A DNA stretch of 64,000 bases from Trinickia sp. Y13 (GCF_029522115.1 NZ_JAKWFK010000019.1:1-64000), one strand, 5' to 3'; counted from the first letter of the stretch, positions 28,361 through 37,861 are shown. Notes: generated from the letters alone by a model not told the origin. A program made the numbers and translations.

Positions 28361-29161
28361 ATGTCCCGCATCGAACAGACTTTCGCGGCCTTGGCCGCAC
28401 AAAACAAGAAGGGGTTGATTCCCTTCATTACGGCTGGATATCCGGACCCGGCCCGCACGGTGGAATTCATGCATGCGCTTGTGGCCGGAGGCGCCGATGT
28501 GATCGAACTGGGCGTGCCGTTCTCGGACCCGATGGCCGATGGCGCCGTCATTCAACGTTCGTCCGAACGCGCGCTGGCCCACGGCGTGACGCTCAAGCAC
28601 GTGCTGGCCGATGTGAAGCGGTTCCGCGAGCAGGACGCCACGACGCCGGTGGTCCTCATGGGATACGCCAATCCGATCGAGCGCATGGGCATCGAAGCGT
28701 TCGTTGAAGCGGCGGCGCAAGCAGGCGTGGACGGCGTTCTCACGGTGGATTACCCGCCCGAGGAATCGGTCGACTTCGCCCGGAGCATGCGCGCGGCGGG
28801 TATCGATCCGATCTTCTTGCTCGCACCCACTTCGACCGATGCGCGGATCGCGGCCGTCGCCGAGGTGGCGAGCGGCTACGTCTATTATGTGTCGGTCAAA
28901 GGGGTGACCGGTTCGGCAAATCTGGACGTTTCCAGCATCGCGAGTAAAATCCCGGCGATCAAGTCGCAAGTAAAGCTACCTCTTGGGGTCGGATTCGGTA
29001 TTCGTGACGCCTCCACGGCGCGTGCGGTTGCCGAGGTGGCCGATGCCGTGGTCATTGGTAGCCGCCTGGTGCAGCTACTCGAACAGGCGCCGGCGCAGTC
29101 GGCCGCAACGGAGCTGACGGCGTTCGTTGCCGAGATCCGCAAGGCGCTCGACGCCGGTTGA
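28361..29161 (+). CDS. trpA: tryptophan synthase alpha chain
   Basis: A 266-residue TIM barrel that cleaves indole-3-glycerol phosphate to indole and glyceraldehyde 3-phosphate. The catalytic Glu is in [17 protein letters not shown] near residue 49, with the Asp near residue 60 of the same segment. The phosphate loop is seen in GVGFGIRD near 210. It follows the methyltransferase gene by 26 bp and precedes accD by about 105 bp. Confidence 0.97.
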   Translation: MSRIEQTFAALAAQNKKGLIPFITAGYPDPARTVEFMHALVAGGADVIELGVPFSDPMADGAVIQRSSERALAHGVTLKHVLADVKRFREQDATTPVVLMGYANPIERMGIEAFVEAAAQAGVDGVLTVDYPPEESVDFARSMRAAGIDPIFLLAPTSTDARIAAVAEVASGYVYYVSVKGVTGSANLDVSSIASKIPAIKSQVKLPLGVGFGIRDASTARAVAEVADAVVIGSRLVQLLEQAPAQSAATELTAFVAEIRKALDAG

Positions 29162-29266
29162 ATGTAGCGCAGGGCCTCTCGCCGGACGGGGGAAGCTGGC
29201 CGGCGCGGGGTGGTGAAGGCGCTGCGTGCGACGTACGTACGGAACAATACAATTGAAGGAACAACG

Positions 29267-30139
29267 ATGAGCTGGCTCGACAAGCTATTGCCGCCGAAGA
29301 TCAAACAGACCGATCCGAAAAGCCGCAAAGGCATCCCGGAAGGCCTTTGGGTCAAGTGTCCGTCGTGCGAGGCGGTGTTGTACCGCAACGACGTCGAGGC
29401 GAATTTGCATGTTTGTCCGAAATGCAGCCATCACATGCGCATCGGCGCGCGCGCGCGCCTTGACGGGCTGCTCGACGCGGAAGGCCGTTACGAAATCGGT
29501 CAGGAGATCGTTCCGGTCGATGCACTGAAGTTCAAGGACAGCCGCAAGTATCCGGACCGCATCAAAGATGCGATGGACGAAACCGGAGAAACCGATGCGA
29601 TGGTCGTGATGGGTGGCGCGATTCATACGCTGCCGGTCGTCGTTTCTTGCTTCGAGTTCGCGTTCATGGGCGGGTCGATGGGCTCGGTCGTCGGCGAGCG
29701 CTTTGCGCGCGGCGCCCAAAACGCGATCGAGCAACAAGTCCCGTTCATCTGTTTCACGGCCTCGGGCGGGGCGCGGATGCAGGAAAGCCTGCTGTCGTTG
29801 ATGCAAATGGCCAAGACGACTGCAATGCTGACCAAGCTTGCCGACGCCAAATTGCCGTTCATCTCCGTACTGACGGACCCGACGATGGGCGGCGTATCGG
29901 CGAGCTTCGCATTCCTTGGCGATGTCGTGATCGCAGAGCCGAAGGCATTGATCGGCTTTGCCGGCCCGCGGGTGATCGAGCAGACGGTGCGGGAGAAACT
30001 GCCCGAAGGCTTCCAGCGCGCCGAGTTCCTGTTGCAAAAGGGGGCGATCGACATGATCGTCGATCGCCGCAAGCTTCGCGAAGAGTTGGCGCGTCTGATC
30101 GCGCTGCTCACGCGCCAGCCCGCGGATGCCGTCGCCTGA
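29267..30139 (+). CDS. accD: acetyl-CoA carboxylase carboxyltransferase subunit beta
   Basis: A 290-residue subunit that with AccA transfers a carboxyl group from biotin to acetyl-CoA in fatty-acid synthesis. The zinc ribbon is C31, C34, C50 and C53. The crotonase-like core contains [19 protein letters not shown] near 160 and the oxyanion-forming [12 protein letters not shown] near 205. The ATG at 29267 has a GAAGGAA site and gives [10 protein letters not shown], the family start. FolC follows 47 bp later, as usual in proteobacteria. Confidence 0.96.
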   Translation: MSWLDKLLPPKIKQTDPKSRKGIPEGLWVKCPSCEAVLYRNDVEANLHVCPKCSHHMRIGARARLDGLLDAEGRYEIGQEIVPVDALKFKDSRKYPDRIKDAMDETGETDAMVVMGGAIHTLPVVVSCFEFAFMGGSMGSVVGERFARGAQNAIEQQVPFICFTASGGARMQESLLSLMQMAKTTAMLTKLADAKLPFISVLTDPTMGGVSASFAFLGDVVIAEPKALIGFAGPRVIEQTVREKLPEGFQRAEFLLQKGAIDMIVDRRKLREELARLIALLTRQPADAVA

Positions 30140-30186
30140 ACGGTAAGTCAACTGCAGATCTCACGCGGGACGGCCCGCGGTTTTGG

Positions 30187-31497
30187 ATGACTCATTTTCC
30201 CACTCTCGACGCTTGGCTCGCGCATCTCGAGTCGGCGCACCCGGTCGGCATCGACATGGGGCTCACGCGCATCGGCCAGGTCAAGGATGCGCTCGGACTT
30301 GCGTTTCACTGTCCTGTCATCACGGTGGGCGGCACGAATGGCAAGGGATCGACTTGCGCGATGCTCGAGTCGATCCTGCGCGCGTCCGGCTACCACGTTG
30401 GTTGCCATACGTCGCCGCACCTGCTCGAGTTCAATGAGCGCGCGCGCATCGACGGCCGCAATGCGACCGACGACGAGCTTCTGCCGCATTTCGAAGCGGT
30501 TGAGGCGGCGCGCACGCGCTTGGCCGAACCCGTGTCGCTGACTTACTTCGAATTCACGACGCTTGCGATCTTGCACTGGTTCGCGTCGCGCGAGCTCGAT
30601 GCCGTGATTCTCGAGGTCGGGCTTGGCGGGCGGCTCGACGCCGTCAATATCGTCGACGCCGACTGCGCAATCGTGACGAGCATCGACATCGATCACACGG
30701 AGTATCTCGGCGATACGCGCGAGAAGATCGCCTACGAGAAGGCGGGCATTTTTCGCCCTGGCCGGCCCGCGATCTGCGCCGATCCCGCTCCGCCGCAATC
30801 GTTGATCGATCATGCGCAAGCGATCGGCGCCGAACTCTGGCTCTTCGGGCGCGACTTCCGCTACGAAGGCCAGGCGGGTAGCGAGCGGCAACAGTGGAGC
30901 TACGTCGGCCCTACGGCGCGGCGCTCGGCGCTCGCCTATCCGGCCCTGCGCGGGGCGAATCAGCTGATCAATACGTCCGCGGCGCTGGCCGCGCTCGAGG
31001 CGCTGCGAGACCGGCTGCCCGTTTCCGCTCAAGACGTGCGGCTCGGGTTGGCCAACGTCGAGCTGCCCGGGCGCTTTCAGGTGCTGCCTGGACGGCCAGC
31101 GATCGTGCTCGATGTCGCGCACAATCCCCATGCGGCGGCCGTCCTGGCTCAAAATCTGGGCAGCATGGGCTTTTTCCGCTACACCTACGCCGTCTTTGGG
31201 GCGATGCGCGACAAGGATATCGCGGGCGTCGTCAAACATCTCAAAGGCGAAATCGATCACTGGTGCTTGACCGATTTGCCGCTTGGCCGAGCCGCGAGCG
31301 CGGCGGACCTGGATGAGATCCTGCGGACCGAGGGCGTCGAAGACGGCCCCGACAGCAGCATCCGCCGTTTCGCCTCGCCGGCCGAAGCTTTCCAAGATGC
31401 GCTGAGCCGAGCGACGGACGATGATAGAATCGTGGTTTTCGGTAGCTTCTATACTGTTGCGGGCGTCATGGCCTACCGCAAGTCGCGGCAACATTGA
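30187..31497 (+). CDS. folC: bifunctional folylpolyglutamate synthase/dihydrofolate synthase
   Basis: A 436-residue ligase of the Mur family that adds glutamate to dihydropteroate and to folates. The ATP loop is in VGGTNGKGSTCAML near residue 45, the SPHLLEFNERARI region near 76, the Mg-binding EVGLGGRLDAVN near 145, and the DxDHxxxLG element in SIDIDHTEYLGD near 176. The C-terminal domain shows DVAHNPHAA near 312. The frame is open upstream, but the ATG at 30187 fits the family start. It is followed by a SPOR-domain gene. Confidence 0.95.
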   Translation: MTHFPTLDAWLAHLESAHPVGIDMGLTRIGQVKDALGLAFHCPVITVGGTNGKGSTCAMLESILRASGYHVGCHTSPHLLEFNERARIDGRNATDDELLPHFEAVEAARTRLAEPVSLTYFEFTTLAILHWFASRELDAVILEVGLGGRLDAVNIVDADCAIVTSIDIDHTEYLGDTREKIAYEKAGIFRPGRPAICADPAPPQSLIDHAQAIGAELWLFGRDFRYEGQAGSERQQWSYVGPTARRSALAYPALRGANQLINTSAALAALEALRDRLPVSAQDVRLGLANVELPGRFQVLPGRPAIVLDVAHNPHAAAVLAQNLGSMGFFRYTYAVFGAMRDKDIAGVVKHLKGEIDHWCLTDLPLGRAASAADLDEILRTEGVEDGPDSSIRRFASPAEAFQDALSRATDDDRIVVFGSFYTVAGVMAYRKSRQH

Positions 31498-31546
31498 CCG
31501 ACGCGCGCCGCACTGACGGCCGCCCCCCCTCGAACTCAGCGGATTC

Positions 31547-32449
31547 ATGGGCTTTTTCTCGTTCGGCAAAAAAGACGACACGCCGCGCCGGCGTGGCGCC
31601 AGCGCTAGATCCGCGCGTAGCGGTGGCACGTTCGAGGCACGCGACGAGCGACCGAGCCGTCGCAAAGAGCGCGCGGCCGACGCCGATGCGATGCTGCTCG
31701 ATCCGACGCTTCCAGAAAAGCAACGGGCGCGCCGGCGCCTAGTTGGCGCGATCGCGCTCGTGCTCGCCGCCGTGGTCGTCCTGCCGATGGTGCTCGATTC
31801 CCATCCGAAGCCGGTGACCAACGACATCGCGATCGACATTCCGAATCGCCCGGCAACGGTTCCGTCCCGCGCTAGCGACGACATCCCCGAGGACACGCAA
31901 GACGCCGTTGCGCCCGATCGCGCCGATGCGAGCGGTGCGACGGCTTCCGGTCCCGGCACGGCGGGGCTGGCTGCCGCGTCAGCCAGCGGGACCTCGCAGT
32001 CTTCAAGCCGTGCGCAAGGCGCGACCAAACGGACGGAATCCAAGCAGGCAGAATCCAAGCAGACGCAATCGAAGCAGACGCAATCGAAGCAGACGAGCAC
32101 CGCCCCGGCGGCGACTCCCCCCGCGGAGGCAGCGCAAACGGCGAAAACCGTCACCGTTCCCGGCCCCAGCGCGGCAAAACCCGATTCGGGTACGCCGGCG
32201 GCACCGCCCGGTTCGCGTTTCGCCGTACGGCTCGGCGTGTTCGCCGACGAGGCAAGCGGCCGCGCATGGGAGAGCAAGCTGAAGGCGGCGGGCGTGCCCG
32301 CTTACATCGAACATCGCAAGCAAGCCGATGGCAAATCCCGCACGATGCTGTTCGCCGGTCCGTTCGCCGATCGCGCGGCGGCGTCCGCGGCGGTCGCGAA
32401 GGTGCGCGAGGCCGGCTTGGCGGCGGGCACGGGCAACGCGTCGCAGTGA
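31547..32449 (+). CDS. DedD-like SPOR-domain protein
   Basis: A 300-residue inner-membrane protein. A charged cytoplasmic N-terminus (1-63) leads to one membrane helix (about 65-82), then a low-complexity periplasmic linker and a SPOR domain at about 222-293 (FAVRLGVFADEASGRAWESK, then MLFAGPFADRAAASAAVAKV). SPOR domains bind denuded glycan at the division site, so a role in septation like DedD is inferred from family and from the folC-dedD-cvpA-purF order. The linker contains four tandem pentapeptides of the form TQSKQ at about 163-182. Confidence 0.88.
   Translation: MGFFSFGKKDDTPRRRGASARSARSGGTFEARDERPSRRKERAADADAMLLDPTLPEKQRARRRLVGAIALVLAAVVVLPMVLDSHPKPVTNDIAIDIPNRPATVPSRASDDIPEDTQDAVAPDRADASGATASGPGTAGLAAASASGTSQSSSRAQGATKRTESKQAESKQTQSKQTQSKQTSTAPAATPPAEAAQTAKTVTVPGPSAAKPDSGTPAAPPGSRFAVRLGVFADEASGRAWESKLKAAGVPAYIEHRKQADGKSRTMLFAGPFADRAAASAAVAKVREAGLAAGTGNASQ
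32033..32092 (+). repeat. Four 15-bp tandem units inside the SPOR gene
   Basis: Units at 32033, 32048, 32063 and 32078 encode TESKQ, AESKQ, TQSKQ and TQSKQ. The last two are identical at DNA level (ACGCAATCGAAGCAG). They lengthen the periplasmic linker and may vary in copy number between strains without breaking the frame. Confidence 0.85.
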
Positions 32450-32457
32450 CGGCATCG

Positions 32458-32952
32458 ATGCTTACCGCGTTCGATTACGCCGTGCTTGCGGTGATCGGCC
32501 TGTCGGCGCTGCGCGGTGCGTGGCGCGGGTTGCTTTCGGAAATATTCGGCCTGATCGGCTGGGTCGTGGCTTTTTTTGTCGCTTCGCGCTATGTGCAGCT
32601 CCTGGTGCCCTATATTCCAAGCGACTGGCCCGGCGGTGCGCTCACGCAGTGGTTGCTGGCGTTCGCGGCGATCATGGTGGGCGTGGTGCTCGTGGCGAGT
32701 GTCGCGAATGCGCTGATCGCACGGTTGGTGGCCGTGACAGGGCTGGGCGGCGTGGATCGGTCGCTCGGATTGCTGTTCGGTATCGTGCGCGGCGTGGTGT
32801 TCGTGTTGTTGCTCGTGGCGCTGGCCGGGTTGACCGAACTGCCGAAGCAACAATTTTGGCGCGACGCTTTGCTGCGGCCCTATGTCGAGCGAGGCGTGCA
32901 TGAGTTGAAGCCTCTGCTTCCCCCGGCGCTCGCCGCGTACGTTCGCGTGTGA
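32458..32952 (+). CDS. cvpA: CvpA family membrane protein
   Basis: A 164-residue protein with four membrane helices (about 2-20, 27-47, 64-86 and 104-124). It has the CvpA core FDYAVLAVIGLSALRGAWRG and the helix pair GLIGWVVAFFVASRY. CvpA is needed for colicin V production in E. coli and is linked to envelope stress; its biochemical function is not settled. The ATG at 32458 is used; a GTG at 32446 overlapping the previous stop is possible. It lies before purF as in E. coli. Confidence 0.9.
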   Translation: MLTAFDYAVLAVIGLSALRGAWRGLLSEIFGLIGWVVAFFVASRYVQLLVPYIPSDWPGGALTQWLLAFAAIMVGVVLVASVANALIARLVAVTGLGGVDRSLGLLFGIVRGVVFVLLLVALAGLTELPKQQFWRDALLRPYVERGVHELKPLLPPALAAYVRV

Positions 32953-33012
32953 AGCGCGTGCGTCGGCCCCATGGCCGGCACCATCGTTTTTCGTATCTTT
33001 GAAGGACCTGCC

Positions 33013-34560
33013 ATGTGCGGCATCGTAGGCGTAGTCTCCCACTCCCCGGTCAATCAGTTGATCTACGACAGCCTTCTGCTGTTGCAGCATCGCGGCCAGG
33101 ATGCGGCCGGTATCGCGACGGCGAACGGCAGCACTTTCCACATGTACAAGGCCAACGGCATGGTGCGCGACGTGTTCCGCACGCGCAATATGCGCAGTTT
33201 GCCGGGCACCGCGGGCATCGGCCAAGTGCGGTATCCGACAGCTGGCTCGGCCTCGAGCGAAGAAGAGGCACAGCCGTTCTACGTGAATGCGCCGTTCGGC
33301 ATCATCCTCGCGCATAACGGCAATCTGACGAACTGGCAGCAACTGAAAGACGAGATGTTCCGCATCGACCGGCGTCATGTGAACACGAACTCGGACACGG
33401 AAGTGCTGCTCAACGTGCTCGCGCACGAGGTGCAACTGGCAAGCTCGGGCCTGCAGCTCGATCCCGGCACGGTGTTCAAGGCCGTGGCGGGCGTGCATCG
33501 CCGCGTGCGCGGTTCGTACGCCATCGTTTCGTTGATCGCCGGTTATGGATTGCTGGCGTTTCGCGACCCGTACGGCATTCGCCCGCTGTGCATCGGCAAG
33601 CATGAAACGGAACACGGCGTCGAGTGGATCGTCGCATCGGAATCGGTGGCCGTCGAAGGCATCGGATTCGATTTCGTGCGAGACGTCGCGCCCGGCGAGG
33701 CGATCTTCATCGACAACGACGGCCATCTGCACAGCCAGCAGTGCGCGGATACGCCGAGCCTGAACCCCTGCATTTTCGAGTACGTCTATCTGGCGCGTCC
33801 CGATTCGGTGCTCGATGGCGTCTCCGTCTACAACGTGCGCCTGCGCATGGGCGACTACCTCGCCGCCAAGATCAAACGCGTCCTGCCCGACGTGCCGATC
33901 GACGTGGTCATGCCGATTCCCGATTCGTCGCGGCCCGCCGCGATGCAGGTGGCGGCCAAGCTCGGCGTCGAATACCGCGAAGGGTTCTTCAAGAACCGCT
34001 ACGTGGGCCGGACCTTCATCATGCCGGGCCAGGCGGTGCGCAAGAAGTCGGTGCGCCAAAAGCTCAATGCGATGGCGATCGAGTTCAAGGATAAGAACGT
34101 GCTGATCGTCGACGATTCGATCGTCCGCGGCACGACTTCACACGAGATCGTGCAGATGGCGCGCGATGCGGGGGCGAAGAGCGTGATCTTCGCGTCTGCT
34201 GCGCCGCCCGTGAAGTTCCCCAACGTGTATGGCATCGACATGCCCACGCGCAGCGAACTCGTCGCCCATGGCCGCACCGACGAGGAAGTCGCCAAGATCA
34301 TCGGCGCCGATCATCTCGTCTATCAGGATGTCGATGCGCTCAAGCAAGCGGTGCGCGACATCAATCCGATGCTGACGCGTTTCGAGGCGTCTTGCTTCGA
34401 CGGCGATTACATCACGGGCGATGTCACGGCACAGTATCTCGACGTCATCGAACGCGCCCGGCTCTCGCCGCAATCGCAGTCGGAGCGCGATTCGGCCGGC
34501 GACGCCGTGGACGGCGCCATGACGCGCTCGCAACTGCATTTGCAGCTGTCGGTCGAGTAA
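33013..34560 (+). CDS. purF: amidophosphoribosyltransferase
   Basis: A 515-residue enzyme for the first committed step of purine synthesis, PRPP to phosphoribosylamine. The N-terminal nucleophile is C2, exposed after removal of Met1 (MCGIVGVVSH). The glutaminase domain shows HNGNLTNW near 101 and NTNSDTEVLLN near 127. The PRPP loop is VLIVDDSIVRGTTSHEIV near 362. The ATG at 33013 has a GAAGGA site; an open extension to 32971 would block the Cys2 mechanism and is rejected. A terminator follows the gene. Confidence 0.97.
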   Translation: MCGIVGVVSHSPVNQLIYDSLLLLQHRGQDAAGIATANGSTFHMYKANGMVRDVFRTRNMRSLPGTAGIGQVRYPTAGSASSEEEAQPFYVNAPFGIILAHNGNLTNWQQLKDEMFRIDRRHVNTNSDTEVLLNVLAHEVQLASSGLQLDPGTVFKAVAGVHRRVRGSYAIVSLIAGYGLLAFRDPYGIRPLCIGKHETEHGVEWIVASESVAVEGIGFDFVRDVAPGEAIFIDNDGHLHSQQCADTPSLNPCIFEYVYLARPDSVLDGVSVYNVRLRMGDYLAAKIKRVLPDVPIDVVMPIPDSSRPAAMQVAAKLGVEYREGFFKNRYVGRTFIMPGQAVRKKSVRQKLNAMAIEFKDKNVLIVDDSIVRGTTSHEIVQMARDAGAKSVIFASAAPPVKFPNVYGIDMPTRSELVAHGRTDEEVAKIIGADHLVYQDVDALKQAVRDINPMLTRFEASCFDGDYITGDVTAQYLDVIERARLSPQSQSERDSAGDAVDGAMTRSQLHLQLSVE

Positions 34561-34727
34561 GCCGCGCCGGCCCGCGTCGTCGGGCGGCAGGCGTGCGCTG
34601 GGATGGGCGTGCTAAGATGCCACTCAGCGTCGATTTGAATTCAGCTTGCGGACGCGGGGCGACCCGAAACAGCTAAAGCGAAAGACGGCGATTGCGCCGT
34701 CCGACGCCGAGACGGACCCCGCATACG

Positions 34728-34761
34728 AAGCCCGCTTTTGCCGACGCGAAGCGGGCTTTTT
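34728..34761 (+). terminator. Rho-independent terminator after purF
   Basis: AAGCCCGCTT (34728-34737) pairs with AAGCGGGCTT (34749-34758) over an 11-nt loop and is followed by T residues. It lies in the 283-bp gap between purF and metZ. Confidence 0.85.
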
Positions 34762-34843
34762 GCTGGCTGCCGCTTTTGCGGCTGCCGGCTTCCAGACTCC
34801 GGCGAAACGGCGTCTAACGCTCAAGGCATAAGGCATCAGGACT

Positions 34844-36034
34844 ATGGACGACTCTTTGAACTTCGATACGCTCGCCGTGCGCTCCGGCACTGTGCGCACG
34901 GACTACAACGAGCACTCGGAAGCGCTCTTCTTGACGTCGAGCTTCTGCTTCAACAGCGCGGCCGAGGCGGCAGAACGCTTCAAGCATTCCGAGGATTACT
35001 ACACCTATTCGCGCTTCACGAATCCGACCGTCACCATGTTTCAGGAGCGCTTGGCGGCGCTCGAAGGCGGGGAAGCATGCATTGCGACGGCCTCGGGCAT
35101 GAGCGCGATCCTGTCGGTCGTGATGGCGGCGATGCAGGCGGGCGATCATATCGTCAGTTCGCGGGCGCTGTTCGGCTCGACGCTCGGCATGTTCTCGCAG
35201 ATATTCGGCCGCTTCGGCATCGCGACGACATACGTCGACCCGAACGACCTCGATGCGTGGCGCGCGGCGGTGCGGCCCGAGACGAAGCTGTTTTTCGTCG
35301 AGACGCCGTCCAATCCGCTCACCGAACTGTGCGATATCGAGGCCATCGGCAAGATCGCGAAAGCGGCGGGGGCCTTGTTCGTCGTCGACAATTCGTTCTG
35401 CAGCCCGGCGGTGCAGCAGCCTTTGAAGCTTGGGGCCGATGTCGTCATGCATTCCGCGACGAAACTCATCGACGGTCAGGGACGGGTGCTAGGCGGTGCG
35501 CTGGTCGGCACGCGCGCCTTCATCATGGAAAAAGTGTTTCCGTTCGTGCGCACCGCTGGGCCGACGCTGTCCGCGTTCAATGCGTGGATCCTGTTGAAGG
35601 GGTTGGAGACGCTATCGCTGCGCGCCGAGCGCCATTCGGCCAGCGCGCTGCATGTGGCGCGCTGGCTCGAGTCCAATCCCGGCGTGAAGCGCGTCTTCTA
35701 TCCGGGACTCGAATCGCATCCGCAATACGAGATCGCGCAGCGCCAGCAACGCTCGGGCGGCTCGGTGCTCGCATTCGAGGTGGTCGGCGACACGCCCGAG
35801 GCGCAGCGCGCCAACGCTTGGCGCGTCATCGACGGGACGAAGCTGTGCTCGATCACGGCCAATTTGGGCGATACGCGCACGACGATCACGCACCCGGCAA
35901 CGACCACGCACAGCCGGATCACGACAGAAGCGCGCGCTGCGGCCGGGATATCCGAGGCCCTGCTTCGCGTGGCGATCGGGCTCGAGGATGCGGACGATAT
36001 CTGCCGAGACTTGGGGCACGGCTTGCAGCAGTGA
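34844..36034 (+). CDS. metZ: O-succinylhomoserine sulfhydrylase
   Basis: A 396-residue PLP enzyme of the Cys/Met metabolism family that makes homocysteine from O-succinylhomoserine and sulfide. The PLP lysine is in MHSATKLIDGQGR near residue 206. Other family elements are YTYSRFTNPTVTMFQERL near 54, FVETPSNP near 149 and SLGD-like TANLGDTRTTITHPATTTH near 345. MetZ rather than a lyase is chosen because of the purF-metZ order and the whole-length similarity pattern of this group. It follows the terminator after purF. Confidence 0.92.
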   Translation: MDDSLNFDTLAVRSGTVRTDYNEHSEALFLTSSFCFNSAAEAAERFKHSEDYYTYSRFTNPTVTMFQERLAALEGGEACIATASGMSAILSVVMAAMQAGDHIVSSRALFGSTLGMFSQIFGRFGIATTYVDPNDLDAWRAAVRPETKLFFVETPSNPLTELCDIEAIGKIAKAAGALFVVDNSFCSPAVQQPLKLGADVVMHSATKLIDGQGRVLGGALVGTRAFIMEKVFPFVRTAGPTLSAFNAWILLKGLETLSLRAERHSASALHVARWLESNPGVKRVFYPGLESHPQYEIAQRQQRSGGSVLAFEVVGDTPEAQRANAWRVIDGTKLCSITANLGDTRTTITHPATTTHSRITTEARAAAGISEALLRVAIGLEDADDICRDLGHGLQQ

Positions 36035-36065
36035 GCGTGGCGAAGTGCGACCCGCTTTGCCGGAG

Positions 36066-36089
36066 CACCGCGGGCAGGTCCCCGCGGTG
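36066..36089 (+). terminator. Hairpin after metZ without a T-run
   Basis: CACCGCGGG (36066-36074) and CCCGCGGTG (36081-36089) form a perfect 9-bp stem with a 6-nt loop, 32 bp after the metZ stop. It lacks a T-run, so it may protect the mRNA end rather than stop RNA polymerase. Confidence 0.45.
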
Positions 36090-36253
36090 AATCGCTTCGT
36101 TCATCGACAATGTGAGACAACCCCTTGGTGCCCGCTGCCGGGGCGACGTTAGCGATTTACCTTTTCGTCGCTGGATGCTACGTTGGCTCCAAGTTTGCAT
36201 CTGCTGCGCGGGTCGTTTATCCATTTGCCGCGCTTCCTCCTCGAGAGATACCG

Positions 36254-37036
36254 ATGCCGGGTCATGCCTTCTCTGCTCGTGAGCCCAAGCACGCAGGGCA
36301 GCGGGATTCGATAAGGGACCACAAGGCCGCTAAGCGGGCCATGAGCGACGTGAGGCGGGTGGCCCCCGATGTCAACGCTTTCAAGTTCTTCGACAGCACG
36401 AGGAAATACCCAAAACGAGCGAATCTTTTTGCCCACGGCGAACTCGGTAAGGACGGCACGGCGCTCATAGTCGGTTCCGAGCACGGGCGGCTCGACCCGG
36501 GGGCATTCGCCGAAGCGGCGGGAGATCTTTCCGGCGTGGACTGTATCCGCCTCGTCATCTGTCACTCGGCGAACGGCGATGAGCGCTCTTTCGCGCAGCA
36601 GTTCGCGAATATCACCGGCAAGCGAGTGAAGGCCTTCAAAGGGACCGTGGCGGTTCACCGAAGGACCTCTATTGACGATATGGTCTGGGCTTACGACATC
36701 AACTTCGATGCGGCGTCTGACCATGCAACACAGCAAAACATGCATGAGCCCGCCGCTTATGCGGCGGAACAGGCCAATTCAGCGCTCAACGGCTATTACA
36801 GCGCATACCGAATGAAACTGGCGAAGTCCAGGCCCTGGAAGCATGTCTTCGAATGCGTCAACCCGTTTAATTGGACCTACGTGCCCAAATACTTCGAGCC
36901 CCAGGCAGTTGATGCGAGCGACGAACCTGCGGAGAACGAACCCGCATCGGACGTCGATGATCATTCCCCGCGCTCGGCCCTCAATGCGCCGGCTTCCCCC
37001 GCCATTGGCCTGGAGGAATCCCAAAGCGTCGCGTGA
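36254..37036 (+). CDS. Unrecognised protein with possible His/Cys peptidase dyad, effector-like
   Basis: A 260-residue protein with no family I can name with confidence. After a basic, helix-prone N-terminus (1-40) comes an alpha/beta segment with NLFAHGELGKDGTALIVG, where H61 follows a strand, and DCIRLVICHSANG, where C103 ends the next strand, then FAQQFANITGKRVKAFKG. This His-then-Cys spacing at strand ends resembles clan CD cysteine peptidases such as the C80 and CHAT folds used by toxins and effectors. The C-terminus (220-260) is acidic and disordered. There is no Sec signal from this start. A TTG extension to 36125 would add a hydrophobic segment but has no ribosome site. It overlaps the convergent AraC gene by 56 bp. 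Confidence 0.6.
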   Translation: MPGHAFSAREPKHAGQRDSIRDHKAAKRAMSDVRRVAPDVNAFKFFDSTRKYPKRANLFAHGELGKDGTALIVGSEHGRLDPGAFAEAAGDLSGVDCIRLVICHSANGDERSFAQQFANITGKRVKAFKGTVAVHRRTSIDDMVWAYDINFDAASDHATQQNMHEPAAYAAEQANSALNGYYSAYRMKLAKSRPWKHVFECVNPFNWTYVPKYFEPQAVDASDEPAENEPASDVDDHSPRSALNAPASPAIGLEESQSVA

Positions 37037-37823
37037 ACGCGTGCGTAAAGGCGCTCTGATCGCCGAAACCGACCGTCAGTGCGACGTCGGTCAAAGTTTT
37101 GCGCGAGGCGCACAGCAGTACGAGCGCCGTGTCTAGGCGAAGCCGCTGCAAATAGCGGTGAGGCGTCGTGCCGAATGCTTCCTCGAACAACTGATGGAAG
37201 CGCCGCTCGCCCAACCCGCAGTGCCTCGCGAGATCGACCACGCGCAGCGGCTCGGATAGATGCGCGCGCAACCAGTTGTCGATGCGCGCGTAGTCGAGCC
37301 GAGAAGCGGGGGCTTGCACGCCGACGTTCTCGCCCAAAACGATGGCCAAGCGCGCCGCCGTGTCCCATGCCAAACGGCGCGCTCGCTCGTTCATGCCCAC
37401 CGAGCGGGCGAGATCCGCATCGCTGCGTTCCGCTTCGCTTGCTTCGTGGCCGCCGGCCGGTGTCGCCGCCGGCATGGCGCGCGCCGCATAGGAAGCGGTA
37501 TCGCGCACGAGCGCCGCGAGCGCGTCGTTCATCGTCAATGCCAACGCGCGCGAAAAAAAGCGTTCGGGCAGTGCGAGCGATGCGCAAGGCACGTCGAGCA
37601 CCAACTGCCGGTTCTCGCCGACGCCCGCATACTCGTGGCGCGAACCGGCCGGAATCAACCACGCGTGACGCGCGTCGATACGGTGGCCGACACCGTCGAC
37701 GGCCATCTCCATCACACCGTCCACGCCGAGCACGATCTGATGAAACGCATGCACGTCACAGGCGCTGTCGGCGCCGTAACGACGCAGCGACAAGGCGGGC
37801 GATTCGATCGCGCGATCGTTCAT
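36981..37823 (-). CDS. AraC-family transcriptional regulator
   Basis: A 280-residue regulator. The N-terminal half (about 1-95) is a cupin-like sensing domain (YGADSACDVHAFHQIVLGVDG, then HAWLIPAGSRHEYAG). The C-terminal two-helix DNA-binding domain covers about 177-276: VVDLARHCGLGERRFHQLFEE, then LTDVALTVGFGDQSAFTHAFTRRFGIPPGQWR. The last 56 bp overlap the end of the convergent gene at 36254-37036. It may control its neighbours, but no operator can be named. Confidence 0.9.
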   Translation of the reverse strand: MNDRAIESPALSLRRYGADSACDVHAFHQIVLGVDGVMEMAVDGVGHRIDARHAWLIPAGSRHEYAGVGENRQLVLDVPCASLALPERFFSRALALTMNDALAALVRDTASYAARAMPAATPAGGHEASEAERSDADLARSVGMNERARRLAWDTAARLAIVLGENVGVQAPASRLDYARIDNWLRAHLSEPLRVVDLARHCGLGERRFHQLFEEAFGTTPHRYLQRLRLDTALVLLCASRKTLTDVALTVGFGDQSAFTHAFTRRFGIPPGQWRGKPAH

Positions 37824-37861
37824 CTTCGTATGGCTTGCTTGCGTCGCTCGCCGGCCGACGC

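Noticed and set aside
36125-36253. N-terminal extension of the effector-like protein containing a hydrophobic segment ending in FVAGC, like a lipobox
   Set aside because: It depends on a TTG or GTG start without a ribosome site and lacks positive charges before the hydrophobic part. The ATG at 36254 has a GAGAG site.
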